This document shows positions 33,001 through 41,605 of a stretch of 64,000 nucleotides of DNA, piece by piece. The stretch is taken from the NCBI GenBank assembly GCA_046349155.1, contig JAXMCW010000001.1:248001-312000 (forward strand), written 5' to 3'. This DNA comes from Alsobacter sp046349155 (GTDB lineage: Bacteria; Pseudomonadota; Alphaproteobacteria; Rhizobiales; Beijerinckiaceae). How positions within the stretch are numbered: the stretch's first letter is position 1; each line of letters opens with the position of its first letter. The notes beneath the pieces are model-generated. The model was given only the letters and a program-made list of their open reading frames with translations. It was not told the DNA's origin and searched no databases. A program made the position numbers and the translations under genes.

Positions 33001-33232
33001 CGACGCCCTCCGCGCTGGACACGGCCTTGGCGACAGGCGCGGTGACGAAGCTCTGCATCAGTTGCGGGCTCGCGCCGACGTAGAGCGTCATCACCGTGAT
33101 GGTCGTCTCCTGCACCCTCGGGAACTGCCGCACGGGAAGGTTCAGCAGCCCCTGGGCGCCGACGAGCAGGATGAGCAGGCTGACGACGATCGCCAGCACG
33201 GGCCGCTGGACGAAGCGGTCGAGCCAGGCCAC
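30059..33232 (-). CDS. RND efflux transporter permease (hydrophobe/amphiphile type)
   Basis: A 1057-residue inner-membrane proton-driven pump subunit. It has the usual two-fold layout of 12 spans and two large periplasmic loops. The proton-relay residues are intact: Asp400-Asp401 in LAIGLVVDDAIVVVENV and the lysine of GLITKHGILIVEFAN in the second half. The closest type by eye is MexK/MdtB/MmpL-like HAE1 pumps of Gram-negative bacteria. The adaptor gene lies just upstream (stop at 33236, four bases from this start), so the two are coupled. No outer-membrane factor gene is next to them. Substrates unknown. The gene ends tail-to-tail with the hydroquinone reductase gene. Confidence 0.95.
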   Translation of the reverse strand: MAWLDRFVQRPVLAIVVSLLILLVGAQGLLNLPVRQFPRVQETTITVMTLYVGASPQLMQSFVTAPVAKAVSSAEGVDYVTSKSELGKSTVSVRMRLDADPNAALAEISAKVQAIRANLPQEAYDPVVVKGTGQTFALMYLNFSSTELSLEALTEYLTHVVQPNFAMLDGVASVDLLGGRSVAMRVWVDPIRLAARSITAGDVVAAIRKSNFLAAPGVARNEYVAFSLEMQTTLQTPAAFGALPLVSQGDNVVRLRDVADVEMAPVTTDFSVQLNGQYGTFLGVVPTPSANPLQVAEAVRNAAEALRPTLPKGMNVQVVLDGSQSIAASIREVYKTIAEAVLIVVLVIFLVLGSARSVLIPVITIPVSLIGVCFVLAVLGYSINLLTLLAMVLAIGLVVDDAIVVVENVHRHIDEGMPPTQAALAGLREISGPVVSMTITLAAVYAPIGFVSGLTGTLFREFAFTLAGAVIVSGIVALTLSPMMCAHLLVRTTEAGRLSKLTSRALGRVERAYGRALAIALDQRLLTVAAVAAMMATTALMFAKTPSELAPNEDQSMVMGFVAGPPYATATYTRSFAASFENLRDRIPEVKDSFLIVWGGQGFLGIKLQDWQDRDRSATAVTKDIQKILDSNPGLQAFVWSPGSLPGTSGGTSVQLVLRSTDAPEQVYEVAESIRKQAQVSGLFTGVQNSLSYEQPRARIIVDRDFAASLGVPVSDIGATLTALVGAAPISKIDRESRGYDVIMQVRQENRLNPDLLSQFYVRSASGAMVPLSALVRVETGASTSSIEQFNQLNAAIISASPVAGVTSSEALRSLRDIAAPLLPDRFYLDLAGQSRLEKQEGRSIGLVFGLALLMIYLVLCVQFESFRDPLIIIMAVPLSLFGAMIALNLGAATLNIYTQVGLITLVGLITKHGILIVEFANAERARGADRRAAVERAAVIRLRPILMTTAAMVLGVVPLILASGAGANARFSMGVVIAAGMSVGTLFTLFVLPAFYVMLSADRPRAASVVPTGEAEAQGVTRLHPADTGDHRPEVAGPPVRRRGSAAMGRVSDQEA

Positions 33233-33235
33233 CCC

Positions 33236-34420
33236 TCAGCTCCCCTGCGCGGGTCGGGCGACATCGACGACATTGTCGATCCTGACCGGCGTCCCCGACT
33301 GGAGCTTGTTCTGGCCTGAGGTGACCACGGTCTGGCCAAGGGCGATGCCGGAGAGGATCTCCGCATCGAGGCCCTCGCGGCGGCCCACCTTCACGAAGCT
33401 TTGCCGCGCGACGAGCCGGCGTTCGCCTCGCGCGCTGTCCTCTTCGACGATGTAGACGTAGTCCCCGTAGAGGCTCGTGGTAATGGCCGTCTGCGGCACG
33501 GCCAAAACCCCGGGCTCGCGCGGCAACGCGATCCGCACGCGCAGGAACTGCCCCGGCTGAATGCGGCCGGTTTGCGTCTCGGTGACATCCGCCTGCATGG
33601 CGACGAGGCGCGTCGCCGGGTCGATGCGGGGATCGATGCCGGTGACCGTTCCCGTCGCCGCCAGGTCCGACCCGCTCGCGCTGAAGCTGACCTGGGACCC
33701 GGGCTTCACCTTGTCAGCGAGCTGCTCGGGGACCGTGAAGTCGACCTTGATATGGTTGAGGTCCTGCAGGGTGGCCACCACCGTGCCCGGCTGGACGTAT
33801 TGGCCGACGTTGATCCGCGGAATGCCGATCATCCCTGCGAACGGCGCCTTGACCGACTTCAGGGCGATGATGGCCTGGGTGCGCGTGAGCTTGGACCGCG
33901 CGGTCGCGACGGCGGCGACCGTCTGGTCATAGGCGGCCTGGGTGTCGAAGCCGCGCAGTCGCAGGTTGCTGGTTCGGTCGAGCGCTGCCTCGTTCAGCTT
34001 CAGCACGGCCTGCGCGTCGATCAGGTCCGCCTTTTCGACGCTGTCGTCGAGCTGGACGAGAGGCTGCTCCGCGTCCACCGCGTCATTGGCCTTGAACCGG
34101 ATCTCGCGGACCACGCCGCCGATCTGCACGGCCAATTCCACGCCGCTCGCCGCACGGGCGGTGCCAATGGCCGTGATGCTGGGTTGCCAGGGGGCCAGGA
34201 CGACCGGCCGCGCCGAGATGGTCTGCAGCGGAAGCGAGGCGCGGCCAGGGTCGCCCATGGCCCTGTCGCGCGCCAGATTGAACCATGCGAGGCCACCGCA
34301 CAGGCCCATCAGCAACGTGAAGGTGACGGCGATGGCCACGCGGCGCAGCATCGCGGGCGAACTCCTCGTGAACTCCAGCCTCGGCGAAGCGCCGCGCACC
34401 AATTCGACTAGCCCGTGCAT
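33236..34420 (-). CDS. RND efflux periplasmic adaptor (membrane fusion protein)
   Basis: A 394-residue membrane fusion protein that links the pump to an outer-membrane channel. One N-terminal span (LRRVAIAVTFTLLMGLCGGLAWF) anchors it; then come the barrel-sandwich halves (VREIRFKANDAVDAEQPLVQLDD and VKAPFAGMIGIPRINVGQYV) around a short helical hairpin, a beta-barrel domain (LNHIKVDFTVPEQ) and a membrane-proximal domain. ATG 34420 has GAGAG close by; ATG 34351, with AGGAG ten bases upstream, would start just before the anchor and is equally likely. It is divergent from manC. Confidence 0.93.
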   Translation of the reverse strand: MHGLVELVRGASPRLEFTRSSPAMLRRVAIAVTFTLLMGLCGGLAWFNLARDRAMGDPGRASLPLQTISARPVVLAPWQPSITAIGTARAASGVELAVQIGGVVREIRFKANDAVDAEQPLVQLDDSVEKADLIDAQAVLKLNEAALDRTSNLRLRGFDTQAAYDQTVAAVATARSKLTRTQAIIALKSVKAPFAGMIGIPRINVGQYVQPGTVVATLQDLNHIKVDFTVPEQLADKVKPGSQVSFSASGSDLAATGTVTGIDPRIDPATRLVAMQADVTETQTGRIQPGQFLRVRIALPREPGVLAVPQTAITTSLYGDYVYIVEEDSARGERRLVARQSFVKVGRREGLDAEILSGIALGQTVVTSGQNKLQSGTPVRIDNVVDVARPAQGS

Positions 34421-34748
34421 GATCTCTCAGCACAGCTATTCTGGCAGGTGTGCCCTGAACCGCCAAACGCCGCCCCAGCCGGCCCGCTCTTCACCCGCTT
34501 GTGACCTCAATTCGCAGCGAGCCGCGGGACGGCGCCTGCCGTGACCGGGGTCTTGCCTCCTCACGGGTCTTGCCTCTTGGAGGCTATGACGCGGCACATT
34601 GCCGTCGCGCCGACGTATTTCTATGACCAGAGATTAACGCAGCGAAACATCTCGGGTGGGATGTTGCGGTGCGATGCGGTATCTGGACCCAGTGCAAGAT
34701 CGTCGCCCAGGTGAGTTCGGCTGCGGCAATTCAAGGCAAGGGCAAAGA
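34421..34748. other. Divergent region, efflux adaptor and manC
   Basis: About 330 bases without a gene. A 12-bp direct repeat GGGTCTTGCCTC occurs at 34548-34559 and 34565-34576. AT-richer DNA near 34610-34650 (ATTTCTATGAC, GATTAACG) may hold the manC promoter. Nothing else seen. Confidence 0.4.
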
Positions 34749-36167
34749 ATGACCGACATGATCCATCCTGTCATCCTGTGCGGCGGCGCCGGGACCCGCC
34801 TGTGGCCCGCTTCCCGCGAATCCATGCCGAAGCAGTTCATGCAGCTGATCGGCGACCGGTCGACCTTCCAGGAGGCGGTGCTCCGGGTGGTGGATCCCAA
34901 GGTCTTCGGCAAGCCCGTGGTGATCGCCGCCAGCGACGCCCGCTTCATGATCGCGGAGCAGTTGCAGGAGATCGGCATAGAGGCCGAGATCATTCTCGAG
35001 CCCGTGCGCCGCGATTCCGCGCCGGCCGTCGCCGTGGCGGCCGAGGTCGTCGCGCGCCGGGCGCCCGGCTCCGTCGCCCTGGTCATGGCCGCCGACCATG
35101 TGGTCAGGCAGCCGGCCGGCTTCGTGCAGGCTGCGCTCGCCGCCGCCGACGCTGCCCGCAAGGGCTCGATCATGACGCTGGGCATCGAGCCGACCGAGCC
35201 CCATACCGGCTATGGCTACATCAAGCCTGGCGCCGCGATCCCGGGCACCGCCGCCTCCGGCGTGGCCCGGTTCGTCGAGAAGCCGGATCTTGCGACGGCG
35301 GAGCGCTACCTGGCCGAAGGCTATCTGTGGAACAGCGGCAACTTCCTGTTCGTCGCCGAAACCATGCTCGCCGAGCTGGAGCGTTTCCAGCCGGCCGTCG
35401 TGGAGGCCGCCCGCGCCGCCCTCGACAAGGCGGTCGTCGACCTCGACTTCGTCCGCCTCGACGAGGCGGCGTTCTCCGCCTCGCCCAAGATCTCCATCGA
35501 CTACGCGGTGATGGAACGCACCGAGCGGGCTGCCGTCGTCCCCCTGTCCTGCGGCTGGTCGGACGTGGGAACATGGAGCTCCGTCTGGCAGGTGAGCGAG
35601 CAGGACGGATCCGGCAATGCGACTCGCGGGCGGGTTCGCCTGCTGGGCACCAGCAACAGCCTCGTGCAGAGCGACGACCAGCTCACCTGCGTCGTGGGAC
35701 TGGAGGACGTCGTGGTCGTCACGACCAAGGATGCCGTGCTCGTCTCGAGCAAGGAGCGCTCCGGCGAGGTCAAGGACCTCGTGGCCGGGCTCATCGCCGA
35801 AGGCGTGGAGGAGGCCACCGCGCACCGGCGCATGCACCGGCCCTGGGGGTGGTACCAGCGCATCGAGATCGGGCCCCGCTTCCAGGTGAAGCGCATCCAG
35901 GTGAAGCCCGGCGCGCGGCTCTCGCTGCAGAAGCACATGCACAGGGCCGAGCACTGGGTCGTGGTCCACGGCACCGCGGAGGTCACGGTCGACGAGCGCA
36001 CCTGGCTCATGCACGAGAACGAGGCGGCCTACCTGCCGATCTCCTCGGTCCACCGCCTCGCCAATCCCGGGAAGATCCCGCTAGAGATCATCGAGGTGCA
36101 GGTCGGCTCCTATACGGGCGAGGACGACATCATCCGCATCGAGGATGTCTATGGCCGTGGGACCTAG
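34749..36167 (+). CDS. manC: Mannose-1-phosphate guanylyltransferase / mannose-6-phosphate isomerase
   Basis: A two-domain type II enzyme that makes GDP-mannose, 472 residues, full length. The N-terminal pyrophosphorylase signature is VILCGGAGTRLWPASR at 8-23 with MPKQF just after, and later ADHVV and FVEKPD. The C-terminal cupin (isomerase) domain has RPWGWYQRIE, 'LSLQKHMHRAEHWVVVHGTAEV' with its His and Glu metal ligands, and 'SVHRLANPGKIPLEIIEVQ'. ATG 34749 has AAGGGCAAAG upstream. With the phosphomannomutase at 39822-41321 it supplies GDP-mannose for the exopolysaccharide; GDP-mannose could also feed fucose or rhamnose routes, whose genes are not seen here. Confidence 0.95.
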   Translation: MTDMIHPVILCGGAGTRLWPASRESMPKQFMQLIGDRSTFQEAVLRVVDPKVFGKPVVIAASDARFMIAEQLQEIGIEAEIILEPVRRDSAPAVAVAAEVVARRAPGSVALVMAADHVVRQPAGFVQAALAAADAARKGSIMTLGIEPTEPHTGYGYIKPGAAIPGTAASGVARFVEKPDLATAERYLAEGYLWNSGNFLFVAETMLAELERFQPAVVEAARAALDKAVVDLDFVRLDEAAFSASPKISIDYAVMERTERAAVVPLSCGWSDVGTWSSVWQVSEQDGSGNATRGRVRLLGTSNSLVQSDDQLTCVVGLEDVVVVTTKDAVLVSSKERSGEVKDLVAGLIAEGVEEATAHRRMHRPWGWYQRIEIGPRFQVKRIQVKPGARLSLQKHMHRAEHWVVVHGTAEVTVDERTWLMHENEAAYLPISSVHRLANPGKIPLEIIEVQVGSYTGEDDIIRIEDVYGRGT

Positions 36168-36498
36168 GGGAGGCCTTTCCACGGAAACGCAGCATGGTCT
36201 CGTTTCCTGTGTGGTCGCACGCCTTCGCGAATATCCGGTTTTCACCTTTTTCGCAGCATTGTCCGGGACATGCGCAGCATGGCCTGCGGTCGCCCAGGCC
36301 AGTGCTCGGAATGACGTGATTGAAGTCAAATAAGCTGCCGCTTTGTCGCTCTTTCTTCACGATTCCTGACGACTACCTGACAGAAATATCGGACGAAGAA
36401 CTCCATCTATTCTTATACGCTTCGTCCGAGCTTTTTGCTCATGTCGGCATATGCTTAACGATAGCGTCCGAACTATGGAAAGTCTTGAGGAGAGTGTC
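36168..36498. other. Intergenic region before the UXS-like gene
   Basis: About 330 bases without a convincing gene. CCGTGG (36155-36160) and CCACGG (36179-36184) form a weak hairpin at the manC end. Bases 36330-36480 are clearly less G+C-rich than the flanks and probably hold the promoter of the UXS-like gene. The GAGGAG ribosome site lies at about 36487. Confidence 0.4.
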
Positions 36499-37473
36499 GT
36501 GGCTGATTCAAAGCGCATCCTGGTCACTGGCGGCGCCGGATTTCTCGGCTCTCACCTGTGCGAGCTGCTGCTGGCCGACGGGAACGAGGTGCTTTGCGTC
36601 GACAATTTCTTCACGGGCCGCCGCAAGAACATCAGTCATTTGCTCGGTCACGCTCGCTTTGAACTTCTGCGCCACGATGTCACTCATCCCTTGTTCGTGG
36701 AAGTGGACGAGATCTTCAACCTGGCCTGTCCGGCTTCGCCGATCCACTATCAACACGACCCCGTCCAGACGACCAAGACGAGTGTCATCGGCGCGATCAA
36801 CATGCTGGGCTTGGCCAAACGCCTCAAGGCCAAGATCATGCAAGCGTCAACCTCTGAGGTCTATGGCGATCCGCAGGTTCACCCGCAGTCCGAGGACTAT
36901 TGGGGTAACGTGAATCCGCTCGGACCTCGTTCCTGCTACGATGAAGGGAAGCGGTGCGCGGAAACCTTGTTTTTCGATTATTGGCGACAGCACCGGGTTC
37001 CCATCAAGGTGGCGCGCATCTTCAATACCTATGGCCCGCGCATGCTGGAGAACGATGGCAGGGTCGTCTCGAATTTCATCGTGCAGGCGCTCAAGGGGGA
37101 GCCGATCACGATTTTCGGCGAAGGCCGCCAGACGCGGTCCTTCTGCTTCGTCGACGACCTGATCCGGGGGGTCAGCCTGCTGATGAAGTCCGGCCCCGAC
37201 GTGACCGGGCCGATCAATATCGGGAATCCCGTCGAATTCACGATCCGCGAGCTCGCAGAAGTGATTCTGGACATGACCGGGTCCTCATCCAAGCTCGTCT
37301 TCATGCCCCTGCCGCAGGATGATCCCCGGCAGAGAAAGCCCGACATCACGCGCGCCCAGGAGCTCCTCGGCTGGTCTCCTTCGGTGCAACTGAAGGAAGG
37401 GTTGGTCAGGACGATCGCCTATTTCGATACGGAATTGTCGGGAACCCGCTCAATCAGAGAAAGAGCGTCATAA
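36499..37473 (+). CDS. UDP-glucuronate decarboxylase-like SDR (UDP-xylose synthase type)
   Basis: An extended short-chain dehydrogenase, 324 residues from the chosen GTG. The NAD loop VTGGAGFLGSHL is at 9-20, the family's ACPASPIHYQ segment follows, and the catalytic residues are in ASTSEVYGDP (Thr118, Ser119, Glu120) and CYDEGKR (Tyr147, Lys151). RIFNTYGPRM and GEGRQTRSFCFVDDLI are typical of UXS enzymes, which turn UDP-glucuronate into UDP-xylose. A UDP-glucose dehydrogenase gene lies 1 kb downstream to supply the substrate. GTG 36499 is favoured by GAGGAG seven bases upstream; ATG 36475 and ATG 36451 are in frame. Base composition is lower in G+C than in the neighbouring genes. Confidence 0.88.
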   Translation: MADSKRILVTGGAGFLGSHLCELLLADGNEVLCVDNFFTGRRKNISHLLGHARFELLRHDVTHPLFVEVDEIFNLACPASPIHYQHDPVQTTKTSVIGAINMLGLAKRLKAKIMQASTSEVYGDPQVHPQSEDYWGNVNPLGPRSCYDEGKRCAETLFFDYWRQHRVPIKVARIFNTYGPRMLENDGRVVSNFIVQALKGEPITIFGEGRQTRSFCFVDDLIRGVSLLMKSGPDVTGPINIGNPVEFTIRELAEVILDMTGSSSKLVFMPLPQDDPRQRKPDITRAQELLGWSPSVQLKEGLVRTIAYFDTELSGTRSIRERAS

Positions 37474-37474
37474 A

Positions 37475-38395
37475 GTGGTCTTTCGCGCCATTATGCATGC
37501 CTATAGTGGGATACCCGTGACTATCCTTCCCTCCATCATCAGCTCTGGGTCGAAGCGCCCCCGGGAAGTCGGGCATACCAACTTCCCCGAACTCAGGAGC
37601 AAACTCAGCATCCGCTACCCCAACATGATCGTTCCAGATCATGACGACGTGGTCGACGTGAATGCGGAAAGGCTTGTCGTCACGTTCGTGGGCAACCACT
37701 TCGCGCGGAAGGGCGGCTGTGTGGTCTTGCGCGTGGCGGAGAAAGCGCACGAGGCCGGCCTGCCGGTCGATTTCCACGTCGTCTCGACGCTGGTCCGCGG
37801 CAAGACGGTTTGGTCGGATCCTGTGCGGCTGGGTTTCTTCGACCAGTACCTTAAGCTGCTCGAACTACCGAACGTCGTCTTCTCCCGGGGGCTGCCCAAC
37901 AAGCAGGTCGTGGACTTGCTCCAGCGATCCCACTTTTCACTGTTGCCCACCTTCAGCGACACGTTCGGCTATGGGTCGATCGAGTCCATGATGAACTACA
38001 CGCCGGTCATTGCCACGAAACTTCAGGCCATCCCGGAATTCGTCGTCCATGACGAGACGGGGATCCTCGTCGAAACCGACTGCACGCCGGACGGAGACTG
38101 GGTGGGAACCAGGGTGGGCGACAAGTCCACGACACAATTCGAAGCCACGTTCGCCACGGCGGTGGACGATCTCGCCGAGCAGGTCTACGCGGCTTTGGTC
38201 GGCTGCGTGAACGACCGCGCGAAGATCGCCAGACTGCGATCGGCTGCGCGGCACAAGGCCGTGGCGCTCTTTGATTCCAGACCGGCCTCGATGTGGTGGG
38301 ACGACCTGTACGAGCGCGTGGCCTCGTGTTCTGCTCCCACGGCCGCCGGCAGAAGCGGCAGGATCGGCGAGGTGCGGTCTCGCGCAGGCGGCTGA
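37475..38395 (+). CDS. Glycosyltransferase family 4, lacking most of the N-terminal domain
   Basis: A 306-residue product that begins two bases after the UXS-like stop. It has a complete C-terminal GT-B nucleotide-sugar domain: VVTFVGNHFARKGGCVVL, VVFSRGLPNKQVVDLLQRS, 'LLPTFSDTFGYGSIESMMNYTPVIAT' with the E-x7-E-like pattern, and a C-terminal helix. A normal family member has about 150 more residues forming the acceptor domain; only about 65 residues come before the nucleotide domain here, and no matching sequence is seen in other frames upstream. It may be a remnant left by a deletion, or a real short enzyme. Base composition is moderate in G+C, as for the gene before it. Confidence 0.7.
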   Translation: MVFRAIMHAYSGIPVTILPSIISSGSKRPREVGHTNFPELRSKLSIRYPNMIVPDHDDVVDVNAERLVVTFVGNHFARKGGCVVLRVAEKAHEAGLPVDFHVVSTLVRGKTVWSDPVRLGFFDQYLKLLELPNVVFSRGLPNKQVVDLLQRSHFSLLPTFSDTFGYGSIESMMNYTPVIATKLQAIPEFVVHDETGILVETDCTPDGDWVGTRVGDKSTTQFEATFATAVDDLAEQVYAALVGCVNDRAKIARLRSAARHKAVALFDSRPASMWWDDLYERVASCSAPTAAGRSGRIGEVRSRAGG

Positions 38396-38425
38396 TCGAC
38401 GACCTCAAGACAAGAAGAGGCCTCA

Positions 38426-39730
38426 ATGCACATTGCGATGATCGGTTCGGGCTATGTGGGCCTGGTGTCGGGGGCCTGCCTGGCTGACTTCGGCCACCGC
38501 GTGCTTTGCGTGGACAAGGACGAGCGCAAGATCGCGGCCTTGCGGCGCGGCGAGATGCCGATCTACGAGCCGGGGTTGAAGGAACTCGTCGACAACAACG
38601 CGCAGGAGGGCCGGCTCACCTTCACGAAAGACATCCGCGAGGGGCTCGCGGGCGCGGAGGCCGTGTTCATCGCCGTGGGAACGCCCTCGCGGCGCGGCGA
38701 CGGCCATGCCGACCTCTCCTACGTCCATGCCGTGGCCCGCGAGATCGCCGAGGCGAGCGCCGGGCCGCTCGTCGTCATCACCAAGTCCACCGTGCCAGTG
38801 GGCACCGGCGACGAGGTGGAGCGCATCCTGCGCGAGACGAGGCCCGACGGCGACTATGCCGTGGTCTCCAACCCCGAGTTCCTGCGCGAGGGCGCCGCCA
38901 TCGCCGACTTCAAGCGCCCCGACCGCATCGTCGTGGGCACGGTGGAGCCGCGCGCCCGCGAGGTGATGACCGAGATCTACCGCCCGCTCTTCCTCAACCA
39001 GCCGCCGATCCTGTTCACCGACCGGCGCACCTCCGAGCTCATCAAGTACGCCGCCAACGCCTTCCTGGCGCTCAAGATCACCTTCATCAACGAGATCGCC
39101 GACCTGTGCGAGGCCGTGGGCGGCAACGTGCAGGAGGTCGCCCGCGGCATCGGCCTCGACAACCGCATCGGCGGCAAGTTCCTGCATGCCGGGCCCGGCT
39201 ATGGCGGCTCCTGCTTCCCCAAGGACACGCAGGCGCTCGCCAAGACGGCGCAGGACGCGGGCACGCCGCTGCGCATCGTGGAGACCGTCGTCGCGGTCAA
39301 CGACACGCGCAAGCGCGCCATGGCGCGCAAGGTGATCGCGGCCTGCGGCGGCTCGGTGCGCGGCAAGACGATCGCGCTGCTCGGCCTCGCCTTCAAGCCG
39401 AACACCGACGACATGCGCGACGCGCCCTCCCTCGCCATCGCCACCGCGCTGCAGGACGCCGGCGCGAGCGTGCGCGCCTACGATCCCGAGAGCATGGGCC
39501 ATGCGCGCGACCTGCTGCCCGACGTCACCTTCGCCGACAACGCCTATGCCTGCGCCGAGGGCGCCGACGCGCTGGTCATCGTCACCGAGTGGGACGCCTT
39601 CCGCGCCCTCGACCTCGGCCGCATCCAGCGCGGCCTCAGGGCCCCCGTCGTCGTCGACCTCCGCAATATCTACAGGCCCGACGACATGCGAAAGCGCGGG
39701 TTTACCTATGTCAGCGTCGGACGGGGGTGA
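38426..39730 (+). CDS. ugd: UDP-glucose 6-dehydrogenase
   Basis: Oxidises UDP-glucose to UDP-glucuronate with two NAD. The 434-residue protein has the NAD loop IGSGYVGLVSGACLADFGH at 6-24, VGTPSRRGDGHADLSYV, the KSTVPVGTGDEVE segment, and the catalytic cysteine Cys263 in PGYGGSCFPKD, followed by the C-terminal UDP-binding domain with 'GLAFKPNTDDMRDAPSL'. Full length. Together with the UXS-like enzyme upstream it implies glucuronate and xylose in the polymer. Codon use here is strongly G+C-rich, unlike the two genes before it. Confidence 0.96.
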   Translation: MHIAMIGSGYVGLVSGACLADFGHRVLCVDKDERKIAALRRGEMPIYEPGLKELVDNNAQEGRLTFTKDIREGLAGAEAVFIAVGTPSRRGDGHADLSYVHAVAREIAEASAGPLVVITKSTVPVGTGDEVERILRETRPDGDYAVVSNPEFLREGAAIADFKRPDRIVVGTVEPRAREVMTEIYRPLFLNQPPILFTDRRTSELIKYAANAFLALKITFINEIADLCEAVGGNVQEVARGIGLDNRIGGKFLHAGPGYGGSCFPKDTQALAKTAQDAGTPLRIVETVVAVNDTRKRAMARKVIAACGGSVRGKTIALLGLAFKPNTDDMRDAPSLAIATALQDAGASVRAYDPESMGHARDLLPDVTFADNAYACAEGADALVIVTEWDAFRALDLGRIQRGLRAPVVVDLRNIYRPDDMRKRGFTYVSVGRG

Positions 39731-39821
39731 CGCCTTGAAGGACTAGCTCCAATCGCGGAGAGTGTCCGACACCCTTTCAGCCCCGGCTTGATGCTGCGGT
39801 CTCTCGCGCCTTCGGAGTCTC

Positions 39822-41321
39822 ATGTTCCCGAAACCCGTGCCTTTCCTCGCGCCCAATACGCTGGGCTACGAGTCCCAGCCCATGGTGAAGCCCACGGGCT
39901 TCCGCGAATATGATGCGCGCTGGCTATTCGAGAAGGAGATCAACCTGATGGGCGTCCAGGCCCTGGGCCTTGGCCTTGGCACGCTCATCCGCAGGCTCGG
40001 CGTCAAGCCCGAGATCGTCACGGGGCACGATTTCCGCAGCTACTCCGCCTCGATCAAGATGGCGTTGATCAACGGCCTCATGGCGTCGGGCGTGCGCGTC
40101 CACGACATCGGGCTGGCGCTCTCGCCCATGGCCTATTTCGCCCAGTTCGCGCTCGACGTTCCCTGCGTCGCCATGGTGACGGCCTCCCACAACGACAATG
40201 GCTGGACGGGGGTGAAGATGGGCGCGCAGCGTCCCGTCACGTTCGGCCCCGACGAGATGGACGCGCTCAAGCGCATCGTCCTCGCGGGTGATTTCACGCT
40301 GGCCGACGGTGGCTCCTACGTATTCGAGGAGGGCTTCGCCGAGACCTACATCCGGGACCTGACGGAGCGCGCCCCGATCAAGCGCAAGCTCAAGGTCGTC
40401 GCGGCCTGCGGCAACGGCACGGCCGGCGCCTTCGCGCCGCGCATCCTGGAAAAGCTCGAAGTCGAGGTGGTGCCGCTCGACGCGGAGCTCGACTTCACGT
40501 TCCCGCGCTACAACCCCAATCCCGAGGACATGCACATGCTGCATGCGATCTCGGAAGTCGTGCTGCACCACAAGGCCGACGTGGGCCTCGGCTTCGACGG
40601 CGACGGCGACCGTTGCGGCGTCGTGGACAACGAGGGCAACGAGATCTTCGCCGACAAGATCGGCGTGATGCTGGCCCGCGACCTCTCGGGTCTGCACCCC
40701 GGCGCCACGTTCGTCGTCGACGTGAAGTCGACTGGACTGTTCGCAACGGACCCCGTGCTGATCGAAAACAAGGTGACGGCCGACTACTGGAAGACCGGCC
40801 ATTCCCATATCAAGCGCCGGGTGAAGGACCTCCAGGCCCTCGCGGGCTTCGAGAAATCCGGCCACTTCTTCTTCAACGCGCCGGTGGGGCGCGGCTATGA
40901 CGACGGACTCGTCACGGCCATCGCCGTGCTCGACATGCTCGATCGCAATCCCGGCTCCTCGATGGCCGATCTCTATCGCGCGCTGCCTAGGACCTATGGC
41001 TCGCCCACCATGTCCCCGCACTGCGCCGACGAGGTGAAGTACGGGGTGGTCGAGACGGTGGTCAGGCGCTTCCAGGACATGCAGGCCCAGGGACAGCCGG
41101 TGGCCGGCCAGCGCATCCGCGACATCGTGACGGTGAACGGCGTGCGGGTGACGTGCGAGGACGGCACATGGGGCCTGGTGCGCGCGTCCTCCAACAAGCC
41201 GGAGCTCGTGGTCGTCGTGGAGAGCCCTGTGTCGGATGCGCGGCTCCGCGAGATGTTCGCGGCCGTGGACGGCGTTCTTCGCGAGAATCCTGAGGTGGGT
41301 GCCTACAACCAGACGATCTGA
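39822..41321 (+). CDS. Phosphomannomutase/phosphoglucomutase
   Basis: Interconverts hexose 6- and 1-phosphates to feed GDP-mannose or UDP-glucose synthesis. The 499-residue alpha-D-phosphohexomutase has the phosphoserine loop TASHNDNGWTGVK with Ser122, the metal loop GFDGDGDRCG, the sugar loop region EKSGHFFF and the C-terminal phosphate-binding domain (VRASSNKPELVVVVES). The E-K-S-G-H-F form and the length fit AlgC/ManB-like dual enzymes. The start ATG 39822 is 91 bases after ugd. A gene symbol is not assigned because PMM and PGM activity cannot be told apart by eye. Confidence 0.93.
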   Translation: MFPKPVPFLAPNTLGYESQPMVKPTGFREYDARWLFEKEINLMGVQALGLGLGTLIRRLGVKPEIVTGHDFRSYSASIKMALINGLMASGVRVHDIGLALSPMAYFAQFALDVPCVAMVTASHNDNGWTGVKMGAQRPVTFGPDEMDALKRIVLAGDFTLADGGSYVFEEGFAETYIRDLTERAPIKRKLKVVAACGNGTAGAFAPRILEKLEVEVVPLDAELDFTFPRYNPNPEDMHMLHAISEVVLHHKADVGLGFDGDGDRCGVVDNEGNEIFADKIGVMLARDLSGLHPGATFVVDVKSTGLFATDPVLIENKVTADYWKTGHSHIKRRVKDLQALAGFEKSGHFFFNAPVGRGYDDGLVTAIAVLDMLDRNPGSSMADLYRALPRTYGSPTMSPHCADEVKYGVVETVVRRFQDMQAQGQPVAGQRIRDIVTVNGVRVTCEDGTWGLVRASSNKPELVVVVESPVSDARLREMFAAVDGVLRENPEVGAYNQTI

Positions 41322-41334
41322 CGGAGTCGCGGCG

Positions 41335-41351
41335 GGGTGGAGTATCCACCC
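41335..41351 (+). terminator. Hairpin after the phosphohexomutase gene
   Basis: GGGTGGA and TCCACCC form a perfect 7-bp stem with a three-base loop, 14 bases after the stop codon. No T tract follows. Probable transcript end or 3' stabiliser. Confidence 0.45.
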
Positions 41352-41605
41352 TTCCGCACGGCGGTCCCCGCAGCACCTCGCCCGGACCAGGCCTCGTATC
41401 GGGTGAGGTGTGGTCGGCCCGCAACATGACTGGAGAGATGCAAACCGCGGGGAGATGTCCCCATCTGTGATTCAAGATGACAGCTCGTTTGCCAGCGCTT
41501 GGAAACATGGGAGATTTTCCATCCGGACCTGAAGCCGGGCGCTGCCACCGAGCCGGCGTCATCCACCGAAACCGTCAAAATAAGCCTTATAACTCATACT
41601 CGAAT

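Noticed and set aside
30137..33319. A 1060-codon open frame on the plus strand opposite the RND permease
   Set aside because: It is antisense to a clearly conserved gene, is made of Arg/His/Asp/Gly-rich sequence without any motif, and is explained by the G+C-rich third codon positions of the real gene.
36155..36184. CCGTGG/CCACGG as the manC terminator
   Set aside because: The stem is only 6 bp, overlaps the stop codon, has a long loop and no T run.
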